64,000 nucleotides of DNA from an uncultured SAR86 cluster bacterium. Its GTDB lineage: Bacteria > Pseudomonadota > Gammaproteobacteria > Magnimaribacterales > Magnimaribacteraceae. Every line of letters starts with the position of its first letter. Within the stretch, counting starts at the first letter, position 1. The notes beneath the pieces were generated by a model that made no database searches, was not told where the DNA came from, and saw only the letters and a list, made by a program, of their open reading frames with translations. The translations under genes and the position numbers were made by a program. This document shows positions 37,214-48,104 of this stretch, in pieces. The DNA lies in assembly GCA_902618945.1 (NCBI GenBank), contig CACNCK010000002.1:62001-126000 (forward strand), given 5' to 3'.

Positions 37214-38137
37214 ATGGCAGATAATCATGTCGTTACCTTCTATTCAATAGAAAAAATAGGTGACCATAAAAAAGTTGGTAGGACTGTTGAACGACACTGT
37301 ATTAAAAACAATATAGTAGGAACTTTTTTTTCGACGCCGCAGGGTATCAACACTACTTTGTCTGGAAAGAAAAAGGCCTTAATCGAGCTTGTTTCCTTAT
37401 TGGAAAAGAAATTTAAATTAATAATACAAGATGAAACATGGTCTTCGTCTAATTCTTTGCCTTTTAAGAGATTAAAAATAAAGTGTAGAAATAGATTATT
37501 GCCATTAAAGGGTGATTTCGATCCAGTTAATGCAAGAGGTAAACATTTGAATTACCAGGACTGGAATAAATTAATTAAGGATCCCAATACAATTATTCTT
37601 GATGTCAGGAATAATTACGAAACGGAAATAGGCACCTTTAAGAACTCCATTATCCCCAAAATGAACAATCTAACTGAATTTCCCCATTTCGTTGATAAAG
37701 AGTTATCTGAAACAAAAAAGAAAAAGATAGCTATGTTTTGTACAGGAGGTATAAGGTGCGAAATAGCCTCCTCTTTCATGATGAACCAAGGTTTTGAAGA
37801 TGTCTATCAACTTGATGGTGGTATTTTAAGATATCTCAAAGATGTTCAAGAAGAAAACTTATGGGAAGGCGAATGTTTTGTTTTTGATGAAAGAGTAACT
37901 GTAGATAAGAATTTAAAACCAGGAAGTTTTCTTCAATGTTTTGGTTGCAGAAGACCTCTTTCAAAAACTGATCTTGAATCAAAATATTACAAAAAGGGCG
38001 TATCTTGTCATAAGTGTTACAACATCTCTTCTAAAAAAGATAAGGAAAGATTCTCTCAAAGACAATTACAGATTGATTTAGCGGAAGAAAGAGGGCATGT
38101 TCATATGGGTGCTAACGCAAAACAAAATAAGATATAA
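37214..38137 (+). CDS. trhO: rhodanese-domain tRNA uridine(34) hydroxylase (TrhO/YceA family)
   Basis: LDVRNNYETEIGTF, MFCTGGIRCEIASSFM, YQLDGGILRYLKDVQEENLWEGECFVFDERVTV. Confidence 0.92.
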   Translation: MADNHVVTFYSIEKIGDHKKVGRTVERHCIKNNIVGTFFSTPQGINTTLSGKKKALIELVSLLEKKFKLIIQDETWSSSNSLPFKRLKIKCRNRLLPLKGDFDPVNARGKHLNYQDWNKLIKDPNTIILDVRNNYETEIGTFKNSIIPKMNNLTEFPHFVDKELSETKKKKIAMFCTGGIRCEIASSFMMNQGFEDVYQLDGGILRYLKDVQEENLWEGECFVFDERVTVDKNLKPGSFLQCFGCRRPLSKTDLESKYYKKGVSCHKCYNISSKKDKERFSQRQLQIDLAEERGHVHMGANAKQNKI

Positions 38138-38139
38138 AA

Positions 38140-40617
38140 ATGTCTAAAGTCTTTTCTAAATTCGTTACATCTTACCCAAAGATGCTTCTTCTTTCTTTTC
38201 TTATCGTTTTAACTTTCTCTATATCAAATCTTAGTAACTTTAAGTTAGATGCCTCATCTGACTCTCTTGTATTGGAGAGTGATGATGATCTCAAATATTA
38301 TAGAGAAGTAAATTCTGATTATTCTTCATCTGACTTTTTAATAATAATCTTTAAACCAAAAGAAGACCTATTTTCTGATGTGACCATTTCTCAAGTGAGA
38401 GAAATGGTAGATATTTTTGAACAAATCGAAGGAGTTGATTCTGTTCTTAGTTATTTAGATGCGCCATTACTTTTTAGTCCTAAAATGAGTATGAGCGAAC
38501 TAGCTGATAATCTTCGGACTATTGAAGACGAAGGCACTGATAAAAACTTAGCAAGGCTAGAATTCAAAAATAGCCCTTTATATACAGAACTACTGACGGA
38601 TAAAGATGTAACTTATACCGCAATGCAATTATTGCTAGAAAGTAATGATTCTTACGAAGCAGCTATTAATCAACGTTATCAAATTCTTGACCTTATAAAT
38701 TCTGAACAATATTCCCCTGCTATTCATGATTTACAACTACAAAATATAAATGAGGAAATAAAATCACTCAATTCACAAGCATCTATAGATAGAGATGCGC
38801 TAATTGAATCGACAAGAAAAGTCATAGAAAGTTTTAGAGACAACGGTGATATATACCTTGGCGGCACAGCGATGATTGCTTCGGACATGATTAGTTTTAT
38901 AAAAAGCGATCTTCAATATTTCGCTCTTGGTGTGCTGATTATGTTTGTAATAACTTTAAGTCTCATTTTTAAAAAATTACGTTGGGTTGCAATGCCCTTG
39001 ATTTCGAGCGCTTTAATTGCTCTTTTCGTTATAGGGTTTTTGGGCTGGATGGACTGGAGGGTTACTGTAGTTTCTTCAAATTTCATCTCACTTTTATTAA
39101 TAATATCAATCTCTTTAACAATACACTTAATTGTTAGATATCAAGAGTTGTATGAGATTAATCCTTCACTCGAAAAAAAGGATTTAGTAGCTTTAACATT
39201 AGAGCAAATGTTGAAACCTTGCTTTTATACTGCTCTAACTACAATCATTGCTTTTGCCTCTTTGGGAGTGAGTGAAATTAAACCCGTTATGGACTTTGGT
39301 AAGATGATGGTTGCAGGAATATTTTTTGCTTTTATTTTTTCTTTTTTTCTTTTTCCAATATTCAGTCTACTTTTTACCTCTAGTCTTGACCAAGAATCGA
39401 AAGATTTTAGTAAGGGGGTAACCGTAGGTTTTTCTAAGTTAACTGAAAAATTAGGGAGTTACGTTAGTCTTATTGGCATTATTTTATTTTGTATATCTAT
39501 ATACGGTATCAACCAACTTACAGTTGAGAATAGATTTATAGACTATTTCAAGCCATCTACAGAAATCTATAAAGGTATGGACTTACTTGATAATAAGCTT
39601 GGAGGTACAGCACCTTTAGATATTGTTATCAATGCACCCAAAAATTGGGTAACTGATGTAGAAGAAGAATCTTTCGATGATGACTTTGGTTTTGAAGATG
39701 AGGAATCAACTATTAATGGTTACTGGTGGAATACTATTTCTTTAGAAAAGCTTGAGCAGATTCACGACTACTTAGATTCTTTACCAGAGATAGGAAAAGT
39801 TCTTTCTGTTGCTAGTGGTATAAAAGTAGCTACTGAATTGAAAGATGGTGAGCCTTTGTCGGAGCTAGATTTAGCTCTTGTTAAAAATATGCTTCCAGAA
39901 GATATTAAAGAGAATTTATTGAGTTCTTATATTAGCAACGACGAAAATCAAGTTAGGATATCAGCCAGAGTTATTGAGTCTGCCGAGGGTCTCAATCGAA
40001 ATGAACTCTTGTATGAAATTTCTGAGACTTTAAAAACAGATTATAATTTGGAAGAAGAACAATTTAGGCTGACTGGCTTAGCAGTGCTTTACAACAATAT
40101 GTTACAAAGCTTATTTGATTCCCAGATCGGTACTATTATTATTGTCTTTAGCATTATTTTTTTAATGTTTTTAATCCTTTTTCGTTCTTTGTATTTATCC
40201 ATTATTGGGATTATTCCTAATCTATTGGCAGCAGGAGTTGTATTAGGAACTATGGGTATTTTTTCAATACCCCTAGACATTATGACCATTACTGTTGCTG
40301 CTATCAGTGTTGGTATGGCAGTAGATAATACGATCCACTATATTCATAGATTTAAAAAAGAATTTAAAGTTTCAGGAATCTATATTCAAGCTATGAAAGA
40401 TAGTCATAGAACCATAGGAAGGGCAATGTTTTATACTTCATTAACTATCATTCTTGGATTTTTAGTATTTTCAACTTCTAATTTCAATCCAAGTGTCTAC
40501 TTTGGGTTCTTTGTATCATTAGCGATGGTTATGGCATTATTAGGAGCACTAACGTTATTACCCCAATTGATTCTTTATTTTAAGCCATTGGGAAAAGAAA
40601 AATTAATAGGAGACTAG
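38140..40617 (+). CDS. RND/MMPL family transporter
   Basis: 825 aa, two RND-like repeats each with large periplasmic loop and multi-TM block. Confidence 0.88.
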   Translation: MSKVFSKFVTSYPKMLLLSFLIVLTFSISNLSNFKLDASSDSLVLESDDDLKYYREVNSDYSSSDFLIIIFKPKEDLFSDVTISQVREMVDIFEQIEGVDSVLSYLDAPLLFSPKMSMSELADNLRTIEDEGTDKNLARLEFKNSPLYTELLTDKDVTYTAMQLLLESNDSYEAAINQRYQILDLINSEQYSPAIHDLQLQNINEEIKSLNSQASIDRDALIESTRKVIESFRDNGDIYLGGTAMIASDMISFIKSDLQYFALGVLIMFVITLSLIFKKLRWVAMPLISSALIALFVIGFLGWMDWRVTVVSSNFISLLLIISISLTIHLIVRYQELYEINPSLEKKDLVALTLEQMLKPCFYTALTTIIAFASLGVSEIKPVMDFGKMMVAGIFFAFIFSFFLFPIFSLLFTSSLDQESKDFSKGVTVGFSKLTEKLGSYVSLIGIILFCISIYGINQLTVENRFIDYFKPSTEIYKGMDLLDNKLGGTAPLDIVINAPKNWVTDVEEESFDDDFGFEDEESTINGYWWNTISLEKLEQIHDYLDSLPEIGKVLSVASGIKVATELKDGEPLSELDLALVKNMLPEDIKENLLSSYISNDENQVRISARVIESAEGLNRNELLYEISETLKTDYNLEEEQFRLTGLAVLYNNMLQSLFDSQIGTIIIVFSIIFLMFLILFRSLYLSIIGIIPNLLAAGVVLGTMGIFSIPLDIMTITVAAISVGMAVDNTIHYIHRFKKEFKVSGIYIQAMKDSHRTIGRAMFYTSLTIILGFLVFSTSNFNPSVYFGFFVSLAMVMALLGALTLLPQLILYFKPLGKEKLIGD

Positions 40618-40618
40618 T

Positions 40619-41749
40619 ATGGGACCACTTAAGGGATTCAAGATAATTGAAATGGCTGGAATAGGTCCAGGGCCATTCTGTGGAATGATTTTGGCTGATC
40701 TCGGAGCAGAGATAATAAGAGTTGATAGAGCTTCGGCTGCAGGGACAGGTTCAAGAGAAGAGCCAGCTAACCGTGGTAAGAAATCAATCGCTGTAGACTT
40801 AAAGAGCGAAGATGGAGTAGAGGTAGTATTAAAATTAATAGAAAGTGCTGATGCTATTTTTGAAGGTTTCAGACCTGGTGTAATGGAAAGATTAGGACTA
40901 GGACCTGATGTATGCCAAAAAAGGAATGAGAAACTAGTTTTTGGAAGAATGACTGGATGGGGTCAAACTGGTCCATTAGCAAATGCAGCTGGACATGATA
41001 TTAACTATATTGCTTTATCAGGAGCTTTAGCTGCAATGGGAAGAGATGATTCTCCACCTGTTCCACCTTTAAATCTCATTGGAGATTTTGGAGGCGGTGG
41101 CATGTTATTGGCATTAGGTATTGTTGCTGCTCTCTTAGAGACTCAGAATTCTGGTAAAGGCCAGGTCATTGATGCAGCCATGACTGATGGATCTTCTCTA
41201 CTAATGACAATGATGTATTCAATGCATCAATCAGGGTTTTGGAACTTGGAACGCCAAACTAATCTTTTAGATGGAGCAGCACATTTTTATGATACTTACG
41301 AGTGCAAGGATGGAAAATATGTATCAATTGGGTCGATTGAACCTCAATTTTATGCCTTACTTTGTGAAAAGGCTGAGTTGTCAATTGATGACTTTGGAGA
41401 TCAAATGAAACGAGATACTTGGCAAAATAAAAAACAACTGATTAAGGACGTCTTTTTAACAAAAACAAGAGAAGAATGGTGTGATCTTATGGAGGGGAGT
41501 GATGTATGTTTTGCACCTGTATTGGATATGAGTGAAGCACCTATGCACCCGCATAATATCGCTCGACAAACGTTTATTGAAATTGAGGGTGTAACCCAAC
41601 CCGCACCTGCACCAAGATTCGATAGAACTCAAAATGAAATTACACTACCTCCTGCCATTGCAGGTGAACATTCAAAGGAAATACTAGAATCAATAGGTAT
41701 TGATAGTAATGAATATGATAGATTAATTTCTTCGGGTTCTGTAGTTTGA
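40619..41749 (+). CDS. CaiB/BaiF family CoA-transferase (alpha-methylacyl-CoA racemase-like)
   Basis: LKGFKIIEMAGIGPGPFCGMILADLGAEIIRVDR, ANRGKKSIAVDLKSEDG, GHDINYIALSGAL. Confidence 0.92.
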   Translation: MGPLKGFKIIEMAGIGPGPFCGMILADLGAEIIRVDRASAAGTGSREEPANRGKKSIAVDLKSEDGVEVVLKLIESADAIFEGFRPGVMERLGLGPDVCQKRNEKLVFGRMTGWGQTGPLANAAGHDINYIALSGALAAMGRDDSPPVPPLNLIGDFGGGGMLLALGIVAALLETQNSGKGQVIDAAMTDGSSLLMTMMYSMHQSGFWNLERQTNLLDGAAHFYDTYECKDGKYVSIGSIEPQFYALLCEKAELSIDDFGDQMKRDTWQNKKQLIKDVFLTKTREEWCDLMEGSDVCFAPVLDMSEAPMHPHNIARQTFIEIEGVTQPAPAPRFDRTQNEITLPPAIAGEHSKEILESIGIDSNEYDRLISSGSVV

Positions 41750-41973
41750 GAGAGCTCATCCTAATCTCCGGAGAGGACTGTAATTTATGCAGAGAAGCTC
41801 AACTATTACTTTCTCAGATAAATCTGAAAGACTGCATAATAACTACTGTAGATATATATTCAAAGAGAACATATGTTGATAAATATTGGGATAAAATTCC
41901 AGTCATTCTCTATGGTGAACAAGAGTTACTTTGGCCATTTGATAAAGAGAAAGTAATTAAACTTTTAGACTGA
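41746..41973 (+). CDS. glutaredoxin-like/thioredoxin-fold protein
   Basis: ISGEDCNLCREAQLLL CxxC motif, KIPVIL; TTG start overlapping the previous stop. Confidence 0.8.
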   Translation: MRELILISGEDCNLCREAQLLLSQINLKDCIITTVDIYSKRTYVDKYWDKIPVILYGEQELLWPFDKEKVIKLLD

Positions 41974-42768
41974 TATATCAAAAAAATCTAATGAATTCAT
42001 ATAAATAGCTGAAAAAACTAATTCTTCACTTTCTCTTCTAAACTCTGATACCTTTCTTGCGATATGATTCAAGTACTTGGGTTCATTTCTGGAGGATTTA
42101 TCAATGTCCATATCTCTAGGTAGTAAATATGGAGCATCCGTCTCTATCATTAATTTTTCTAGTGGTATTTGAGAAATTAGCTCTTCTAGATGCTTACCTC
42201 TTCTTTCATCACATAACCAGCCAGTTATTCCTATGTAGAATCCCATGTCGAGGTATTTCTTCAAAGCTTCCTCTGTTCCTGTGAAACAATGCACAACACT
42301 CTTAGGTAAATCTTTTAAGTATAAAGATGTAATTTCAACAAATTTTTCATGGGCGTCTCTCTCATGTAAGAATAATGGTTTATTTAATTCAATGGACAAC
42401 TCGAGATGGGCTTCAAAACTCTTTTGTTGATCTTCCGGGGAAGAAAAATTTCTATTAAAATCTAAACCCGTTTCTCCTATCGACTTAACTAAATCATTTT
42501 TTAATAAATCTTTAATTTCACTAAAGGCAGAAGTTGAATATTCCTTTGCATTATGTGGATGTATTCCAGCGGTAGAAATACAAGTTTTGGGATATCTCTG
42601 AGTAATCTCGAAGGCTTCTAAGCTATCTTTAACTGAAGATCCGGTGACTGATAATCTTTTTACCCCAAGTTTACTTGCTTCAGTTATTACAGAATCTAAG
42701 TCTTTCGTAAAAGACTCATGTGTCAAATTGGCTCCGATATCAAAAAATTGTTCTTGAACTAGTGGCAT
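41965..42768 (-). CDS. TatD family hydrolase
   Basis: FDIGANLTHESF, IHPHNAKEY, SIGETGLDFNRN, LFLHERDAH, HCFTG, IETDAPYLLPR. Confidence 0.94.
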   Translation of the reverse strand: MPLVQEQFFDIGANLTHESFTKDLDSVITEASKLGVKRLSVTGSSVKDSLEAFEITQRYPKTCISTAGIHPHNAKEYSTSAFSEIKDLLKNDLVKSIGETGLDFNRNFSSPEDQQKSFEAHLELSIELNKPLFLHERDAHEKFVEITSLYLKDLPKSVVHCFTGTEEALKKYLDMGFYIGITGWLCDERRGKHLEELISQIPLEKLMIETDAPYLLPRDMDIDKSSRNEPKYLNHIARKVSEFRRESEELVFSAIYMNSLDFFDISV

Positions 42769-42810
42769 TATGAGCTCTATTATAAAACAGTATATTTTTT
42801 AGGGGGAGAT

Positions 42811-44034
42811 ATGAGCGGACCATTTAAAGGAGTTAGAGTACTTGAATTAACTTCTACAGTATCAGGACCTTTTGCTGGAATGATGCTTGCTGATCAAGGC
42901 GCTGAGGTTATTAAGATTGAACCACCCGGTATAGGAGATCTTGCTAGATTCATGGGAACTATTAAAGATGGAATGGGTGCTATGTTTTCTACTCTTAACA
43001 GAAACAAGAAGTGTATATGTTTAGACTTCAAAAACGAAGAAGACCTGTCAGTCTTAATGCAACTTGTTTCAACAGCTGATGTGTTAGTTGAAAATTATAG
43101 ACCAGGTATTGTTAAAAAACTTGGAATTGATTATGAGACTTTAAAAAAAATTAAACCTGATTTGATATATTGCTCCATATCAGGTTACGGACAGTCAGGG
43201 CCTTATAAAGAAAAGAAAGTATATGATCCATTGATCCAAGGAACAGTAGGCATTCCTCATGCTCAAAATAGTGAATTTCCAGAATTGATAAGAACAATTA
43301 TTTATGACAAGGTCACTGGATTAACGAGCGCTCAAGCAATTTCGGCCGCTCTTTATCAGAAAGCTAATGGCGAAGGTGGTCAGTATCTGCCAGTATCAAT
43401 GATGGAATCAGCTCTCTACTATAATTGGCCCGATTTAATGATGAACTATACATTTGAGGAGGGTGGTATAAATTTAGGTGAACTAGCAGATTTATTTGAG
43501 GTTTATGAAACTAAAGACGGAGGAGTGGTTCTAATAATTATTGCAAATGATGAAGTATTCACAAAATTTTGTGAAGTTTTTAGCCTCTCATTACACCATG
43601 ATGAAAAGTACAATAATCTTGTCTCTAGAATAGTTAATAAAGAAGAATTAACTAAGGAAATAAATAAAATTACTAGGAATTTATCTAGCAAAGAACTCGA
43701 AGATAAAATGGATAATGAAGGAATCTCGGCTTCAATTTGTAATAATTTAAACGAAGTTCATCTTGATCCTCAGGTAATTGAACAAGGTTCGATTGTTGAA
43801 ATAGACCATCCTGAATTGGGTAAAATGAGAATGCCAAAACCACCAGCTAACTTAAAAGGGCAAAAAGAGTTTCCGCGAACTCTGGCGCCTATCTTAGGCT
43901 TTGATAATAGGCAAATCTTGGAAGAGCTTAAGATTGAAAATGATATAATAGACAGAATGGAAGAAAGAGAGAATCAAAACAGGATGTTGATAAAAGCAAT
44001 GATGGATGCTCAAAATCAATCCCAAAATGGTTAA
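42811..44034 (+). CDS. CaiB/BaiF family CoA-transferase
   Basis: FKGVRVLELTSTVSGPFAGMMLADQGAEVIKIEPP, LNRNKKCICLDFKNEED, ENYRPGIVKKLGIDYE. Confidence 0.93.
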   Translation: MSGPFKGVRVLELTSTVSGPFAGMMLADQGAEVIKIEPPGIGDLARFMGTIKDGMGAMFSTLNRNKKCICLDFKNEEDLSVLMQLVSTADVLVENYRPGIVKKLGIDYETLKKIKPDLIYCSISGYGQSGPYKEKKVYDPLIQGTVGIPHAQNSEFPELIRTIIYDKVTGLTSAQAISAALYQKANGEGGQYLPVSMMESALYYNWPDLMMNYTFEEGGINLGELADLFEVYETKDGGVVLIIIANDEVFTKFCEVFSLSLHHDEKYNNLVSRIVNKEELTKEINKITRNLSSKELEDKMDNEGISASICNNLNEVHLDPQVIEQGSIVEIDHPELGKMRMPKPPANLKGQKEFPRTLAPILGFDNRQILEELKIENDIIDRMEERENQNRMLIKAMMDAQNQSQNG

Positions 44035-44485
44035 AACGTTCTTTGATTTACTACTGACTGCTATAGTCGTGACTATTCTTGTTGTAGTCGTATCCACATC
44101 TAGCAATCTTTTATGGCTCAACTCTATGAATATGCCGATTGATTTTAGTTTAGTTACCTCTACTTTCTTAAAAGATGTAGTTGGTATGAACTTTAACTCT
44201 CAGATACCACTCTATTTGCTAATTTCAATACCCTTGATTCTATTTTTATTTAGTACAAAACTAATATCTAAGAGATTTTTGTTAAATAGAGTATTTCCTT
44301 ATGTTCTTGCCGGAGGATTGTCTATGCTCTTTTTGATGATTCTCTTGCCATTTGCTCTTGATAACTTGGAACCTATATCTGGATCAAGAACAAATATTGG
44401 AAAGTTATGTATGACAATATGCGGATGCCTCGGTGGATATTTATATGGTTTTAGACAAATAAGGAAAGATGATAATGAGATATAG
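44027..44485 (+). CDS. membrane protein of unknown function
   Basis: Four hydrophobic segments; overlaps the previous stop codon (ATGGTTAA); an upstream ATG at 44006 is an alternative start. Confidence 0.65.
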   Translation: MVKTFFDLLLTAIVVTILVVVVSTSSNLLWLNSMNMPIDFSLVTSTFLKDVVGMNFNSQIPLYLLISIPLILFLFSTKLISKRFLLNRVFPYVLAGGLSMLFLMILLPFALDNLEPISGSRTNIGKLCMTICGCLGGYLYGFRQIRKDDNEI

Positions 44486-45572
44486 TCAACCTACGTTAAT
44501 TTTAGTGATATCAATTATATCTCTCTTTCTCAGATCTGAAGAGGTTAATTACAATTACACAATAATTGCTGAAGGACTTGATAGGCCTTGGAGTCTTGCT
44601 GTAATCGATGATGAAAATATTATTTTTACAGAGTTATCGGGAAACTTAAGACAGATAAAAGATGGCAAGTTACTTTCTGCTCCAGTAGCCGGTACACCTG
44701 AGGTGCTTTTCAAAGGACAAGGCGGTATGTCAGGAGTCGTTTTAGATCCGAATTTTCAAAACAATAAAGTTTTGTATTTGGCATTTTCTGCTCGTGATGT
44801 AGGGGTAAGAACTAATACTTTAAAAGTAGTCAGAGCAGTTCTTTCCAATAATGAGCTTAGAGATGTTAGTGAAATCTTCAGTGCCTTTCCTTCGCGAAAT
44901 ACCGCTCTTCACTATGGAGCTAAAATGGTGTTTATGGATGACGGCACTTTGCTAATTACTAATGGTGATGGTTTTAACTACCGTGAGAAGGCTCAGTCAT
45001 TAGATAACCATTTTGGGAAAATTGTAAGGATAAATTCAGATGGTTCTTTGCCAGCAGATAATCCATTTTCAGATGATCCAAATGCTCTTCCTGAGATCTG
45101 GTCTTATGGACATAGAAACCCCCAAGGCATAATAAATTACAAAGGTGAGATTTATGGGTTAGAGCATGGTCCAATGGGTGGAGATGAAATAAATGTTATT
45201 AAACCAGGGAATAATTATGGTTGGCCTGCCATAACTTATGGCAAGGATTATAACGGTTCGATCATTTCTCCATTTACTGAGATGAAGGGAATGGAACAAC
45301 CAATTAAATACTGGGTACCATCTATAGCACCTTCTGGAATGATGCTTTATGACAAAGACTTATTTCCTGAATGGAAAGGAAGTATATTTGTCTCTTCAAT
45401 GAAACCTGGAAGCGTTAGAAGATTGGAGCTTAAAGAGAATAAGATTACTCAAGAACATATAATTTTCGATGATTTAAGCAGGATTCGTGATATTGCATTC
45501 CTCCCAAATGGCTCAATACTTCTGGCGACTGATGGAAGTGGAGGAGAAATAATAAGTGTGCAACCAAATTAA
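44469..45572 (+). CDS. PQQ-dependent aldose sugar dehydrogenase-like beta-propeller protein
   Basis: LDRPWSLAVI, GQGGMSGVVLDPNF, GHRNPQGI, EHGPMGGDEINVIKPGNNYGWPAITYG, IAPSGM. Confidence 0.92.
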   Translation: MIMRYSQPTLILVISIISLFLRSEEVNYNYTIIAEGLDRPWSLAVIDDENIIFTELSGNLRQIKDGKLLSAPVAGTPEVLFKGQGGMSGVVLDPNFQNNKVLYLAFSARDVGVRTNTLKVVRAVLSNNELRDVSEIFSAFPSRNTALHYGAKMVFMDDGTLLITNGDGFNYREKAQSLDNHFGKIVRINSDGSLPADNPFSDDPNALPEIWSYGHRNPQGIINYKGEIYGLEHGPMGGDEINVIKPGNNYGWPAITYGKDYNGSIISPFTEMKGMEQPIKYWVPSIAPSGMMLYDKDLFPEWKGSIFVSSMKPGSVRRLELKENKITQEHIIFDDLSRIRDIAFLPNGSILLATDGSGGEIISVQPN

Positions 45573-45581
45573 GGAAAGAAT

Positions 45582-45956
45582 ATGTGGGCAAGGATAATTC
45601 CTGGAATCATAGGTTCAATTATGATGTTAATCGCTTTTAATTGGATAATTGATCCATCCTCAGCTGCTGCAGGCTTATCCATGTCTTTATTGCAAGGAGA
45701 AGGCGGTAATACTCAAATAGGTGATTTCACCTCTTTCTTTTTTACTGCTGGAATCATGGCCATCATAGGTGCTTATAGAAATGAGCATATATGGATTTAT
45801 GCTACTGTTTGTCTTCTGGGCTCAGCGGCTATATTTAGAATTTATGCAGGTCTTATGCACGGAACAGAATTCTTAACGTCAGCGATTTTTTTCGAAATCT
45901 TGACCTCTATATTATTAATAATCAGTATAAAAAAGATTAGATCAACAAATCAATAA
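45582..45956 (+). CDS. small membrane protein (DUF4345-like)
   Basis: Four hydrophobic segments, 124 aa. Confidence 0.6.
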   Translation: MWARIIPGIIGSIMMLIAFNWIIDPSSAAAGLSMSLLQGEGGNTQIGDFTSFFFTAGIMAIIGAYRNEHIWIYATVCLLGSAAIFRIYAGLMHGTEFLTSAIFFEILTSILLIISIKKIRSTNQ

Positions 45957-46071
45957 GCTTGTCAGTTCATAAATAACAATACTAAGATATTGGTAGATTT
46001 AACTCTAAAAAGTTGGTTAGCGATTTTTTTACTTTGTGATAAAGTCACGATAAATCTAAAAAGGAATAAAT

Positions 46072-46926
46072 ATGAAATTTAAAGGGACTGATTCTTATAT
46101 CTCAACTGAAGATCTTAGTATGGCAGTGAATGCCGCAATAGAGCTTGAAAAGCCATTACTAATTAAAGGAGAGCCAGGAACTGGCAAAACTATGCTAGCT
46201 GAGCAAGTTGCCGAATCACTCAATATGCCATTAATTGAGTGGCATATAAAATCTACTACGAAAGCTAGACAAGGTCTTTATGAATATGATGCTGTCACAA
46301 GACTAAGGGATTCACAACTTGGGGATGAACGAGTTAAAGATATCTCTAACTATATTCAAAAAGGAAAAATGTGGGAGGCTTTTACCTCCGATGAAAGAGC
46401 AGTTTTGCTTGTTGATGAAATTGATAAGGCAGATATAGAGTTTCCAAATGACTTATTACAAGAGATAGATCGTATGGAGTTTTATGTTTATGAGACTAAA
46501 GAGACAATTAAAGCGGTTCAAAGACCTTTAGTAATCATTACTAGCAATAATGAGAAAGAACTTCCTGATGCTTTCCTTAGAAGATGTTTCTTCCACTATA
46601 TCAACTTCCCAGATAGACCCACAATGGAAAAAATTGTAAAAGTCCATCATCCTAAGGTTAAGAAAAATTTAGTAAAAGATGCTTTAGAAATTTTCTTTGA
46701 TATAAGAAAGGTACCAGGAATGAAGAAAAAACCTTCTACTTCAGAATTGATCGATTGGTTAAAGCTACTAATGGCTGATGACATTCCTGATGAAATTTTT
46801 AAAAATAGAGATACCTCTAAAGCAATACCACCTTTATATGGCGCACTTGTGAAAAATGAACAAGATGTTCAATTACTCGAAAGATTAGCATTTATGGCTA
46901 GAAGAGAAGGTAATACTAATTCTTAA
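46072..46926 (+). CDS. MoxR family AAA ATPase
   Basis: Walker A GEPGTGKTML, Walker B VLLVDEIDKAD, ITSNNEKELPDAFLRRCFFHYI. Confidence 0.93.
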   Translation: MKFKGTDSYISTEDLSMAVNAAIELEKPLLIKGEPGTGKTMLAEQVAESLNMPLIEWHIKSTTKARQGLYEYDAVTRLRDSQLGDERVKDISNYIQKGKMWEAFTSDERAVLLVDEIDKADIEFPNDLLQEIDRMEFYVYETKETIKAVQRPLVIITSNNEKELPDAFLRRCFFHYINFPDRPTMEKIVKVHHPKVKKNLVKDALEIFFDIRKVPGMKKKPSTSELIDWLKLLMADDIPDEIFKNRDTSKAIPPLYGALVKNEQDVQLLERLAFMARREGNTNS

Positions 46927-48101
46927 TGTTTATATCACTTTTTAATACTTTAAAAGCTACCGGAGTACCCTGTTCCTTAAGAGAACTATTAGACTTAATT
47001 TCTGCTGTAGATAAGAGGCTAGCTTTTGCAAATATAAATGAATTTTACTTCTTGAGTAGGGCTATTCTGGTGAAAGATGAAAAGCACTATGACAAATTCG
47101 ATAGAGCTTTTGATATTTACTTTAAAGGAATTGAAAGCATAGATGATATTTTAGAAATGTTAATTCCAGACGAATGGTTGAAAGCTGAATTTGAAAAACA
47201 CCTTACTGAAGAGGAACTAAAAGAAATTCAATCCTTAGGTGGTCTAGAGAAACTTCTTGAAGAGTTTAAGAAGAAACTTCAAGAACAAGAAGAGAGGCAT
47301 GAAGGCGGCAGCAAACAAATAGGAACCGGTGGCACTTCTCCATTTGGAAATTCTGGGGAGAATCCAGAAGGTATTAGAGTCGGTGGTGAGGGCGGAAAAG
47401 GAAAAGCGGCTAAAGTATGGGAAGCAAGAGATTTTAAAAATCTTGATGACGACGTTGAGCTCGGTACTAGAAACATGAAAGTTGCTCTCAGAAGACTCAG
47501 AAAGCTAATCCGAGACAGTGCTGATGAAGAGTTTGATCTAGACAATACCATCAGTTCTACTGCTAAAAAAGCAGGTCTATTAGATGTTAAATTTCGTCCT
47601 GAAAAGAGAAATGCTGTAAAAGTACTCGTTTTGTTTGATGTGGGCGGTTCTATGGATCCTCATATCAGAGTTTGTGAAGAATTATTTTCTGCAGCCAAAA
47701 CAGAATTTAAAAATTTAGAATATTTCTATTTCCATAACTTTATTTATGAGACTGTGTGGAAGGATAATAGAAGAAGGCAAAATGAAAGAGTTTATACGGA
47801 AGACATAATTCATAAGTATTCAGCTGACTATAAAATTATTTTCGTTGGAGATGCGACCATGGCTCCATATGAAATCACCAATCCTGGTGGAAGCATTGAG
47901 CATTGGAATGAAGAAGCAGGAGCTCTTTGGATGAAAAGAATGGTAGGTATCTATGACAAATTAGTCTGGTTAAACCCAGTGCCTCAAGAGCATTGGGAAT
48001 ATAGTGCTTCTGTTGAACTCACCAGAAGCCTTGTTGAAGACAATATGTTTCCTTTAACTATTAGGGGTCTCGAAGAGAGTATGGCTTATTTGAGTAAGTA
48101 A
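46926..48101 (+). CDS. VWA domain-containing CoxE-like protein
   Basis: VKVLVLFDVGGSMDPHIRVCEELFSAAKTEFKNLEYFYFHNF; coupled to MoxR ATPase. Confidence 0.9.
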   Translation: MFISLFNTLKATGVPCSLRELLDLISAVDKRLAFANINEFYFLSRAILVKDEKHYDKFDRAFDIYFKGIESIDDILEMLIPDEWLKAEFEKHLTEEELKEIQSLGGLEKLLEEFKKKLQEQEERHEGGSKQIGTGGTSPFGNSGENPEGIRVGGEGGKGKAAKVWEARDFKNLDDDVELGTRNMKVALRRLRKLIRDSADEEFDLDNTISSTAKKAGLLDVKFRPEKRNAVKVLVLFDVGGSMDPHIRVCEELFSAAKTEFKNLEYFYFHNFIYETVWKDNRRRQNERVYTEDIIHKYSADYKIIFVGDATMAPYEITNPGGSIEHWNEEAGALWMKRMVGIYDKLVWLNPVPQEHWEYSASVELTRSLVEDNMFPLTIRGLEESMAYLSK

Positions 48102-48104
48102 CTC

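Noticed and set aside
46926-48101. MoxR/VWA pair as a defence system
   Set aside because: No nuclease, phage-sensing or other defence partner is adjacent; CoxE-type motif fits metalloenzyme maturation better.
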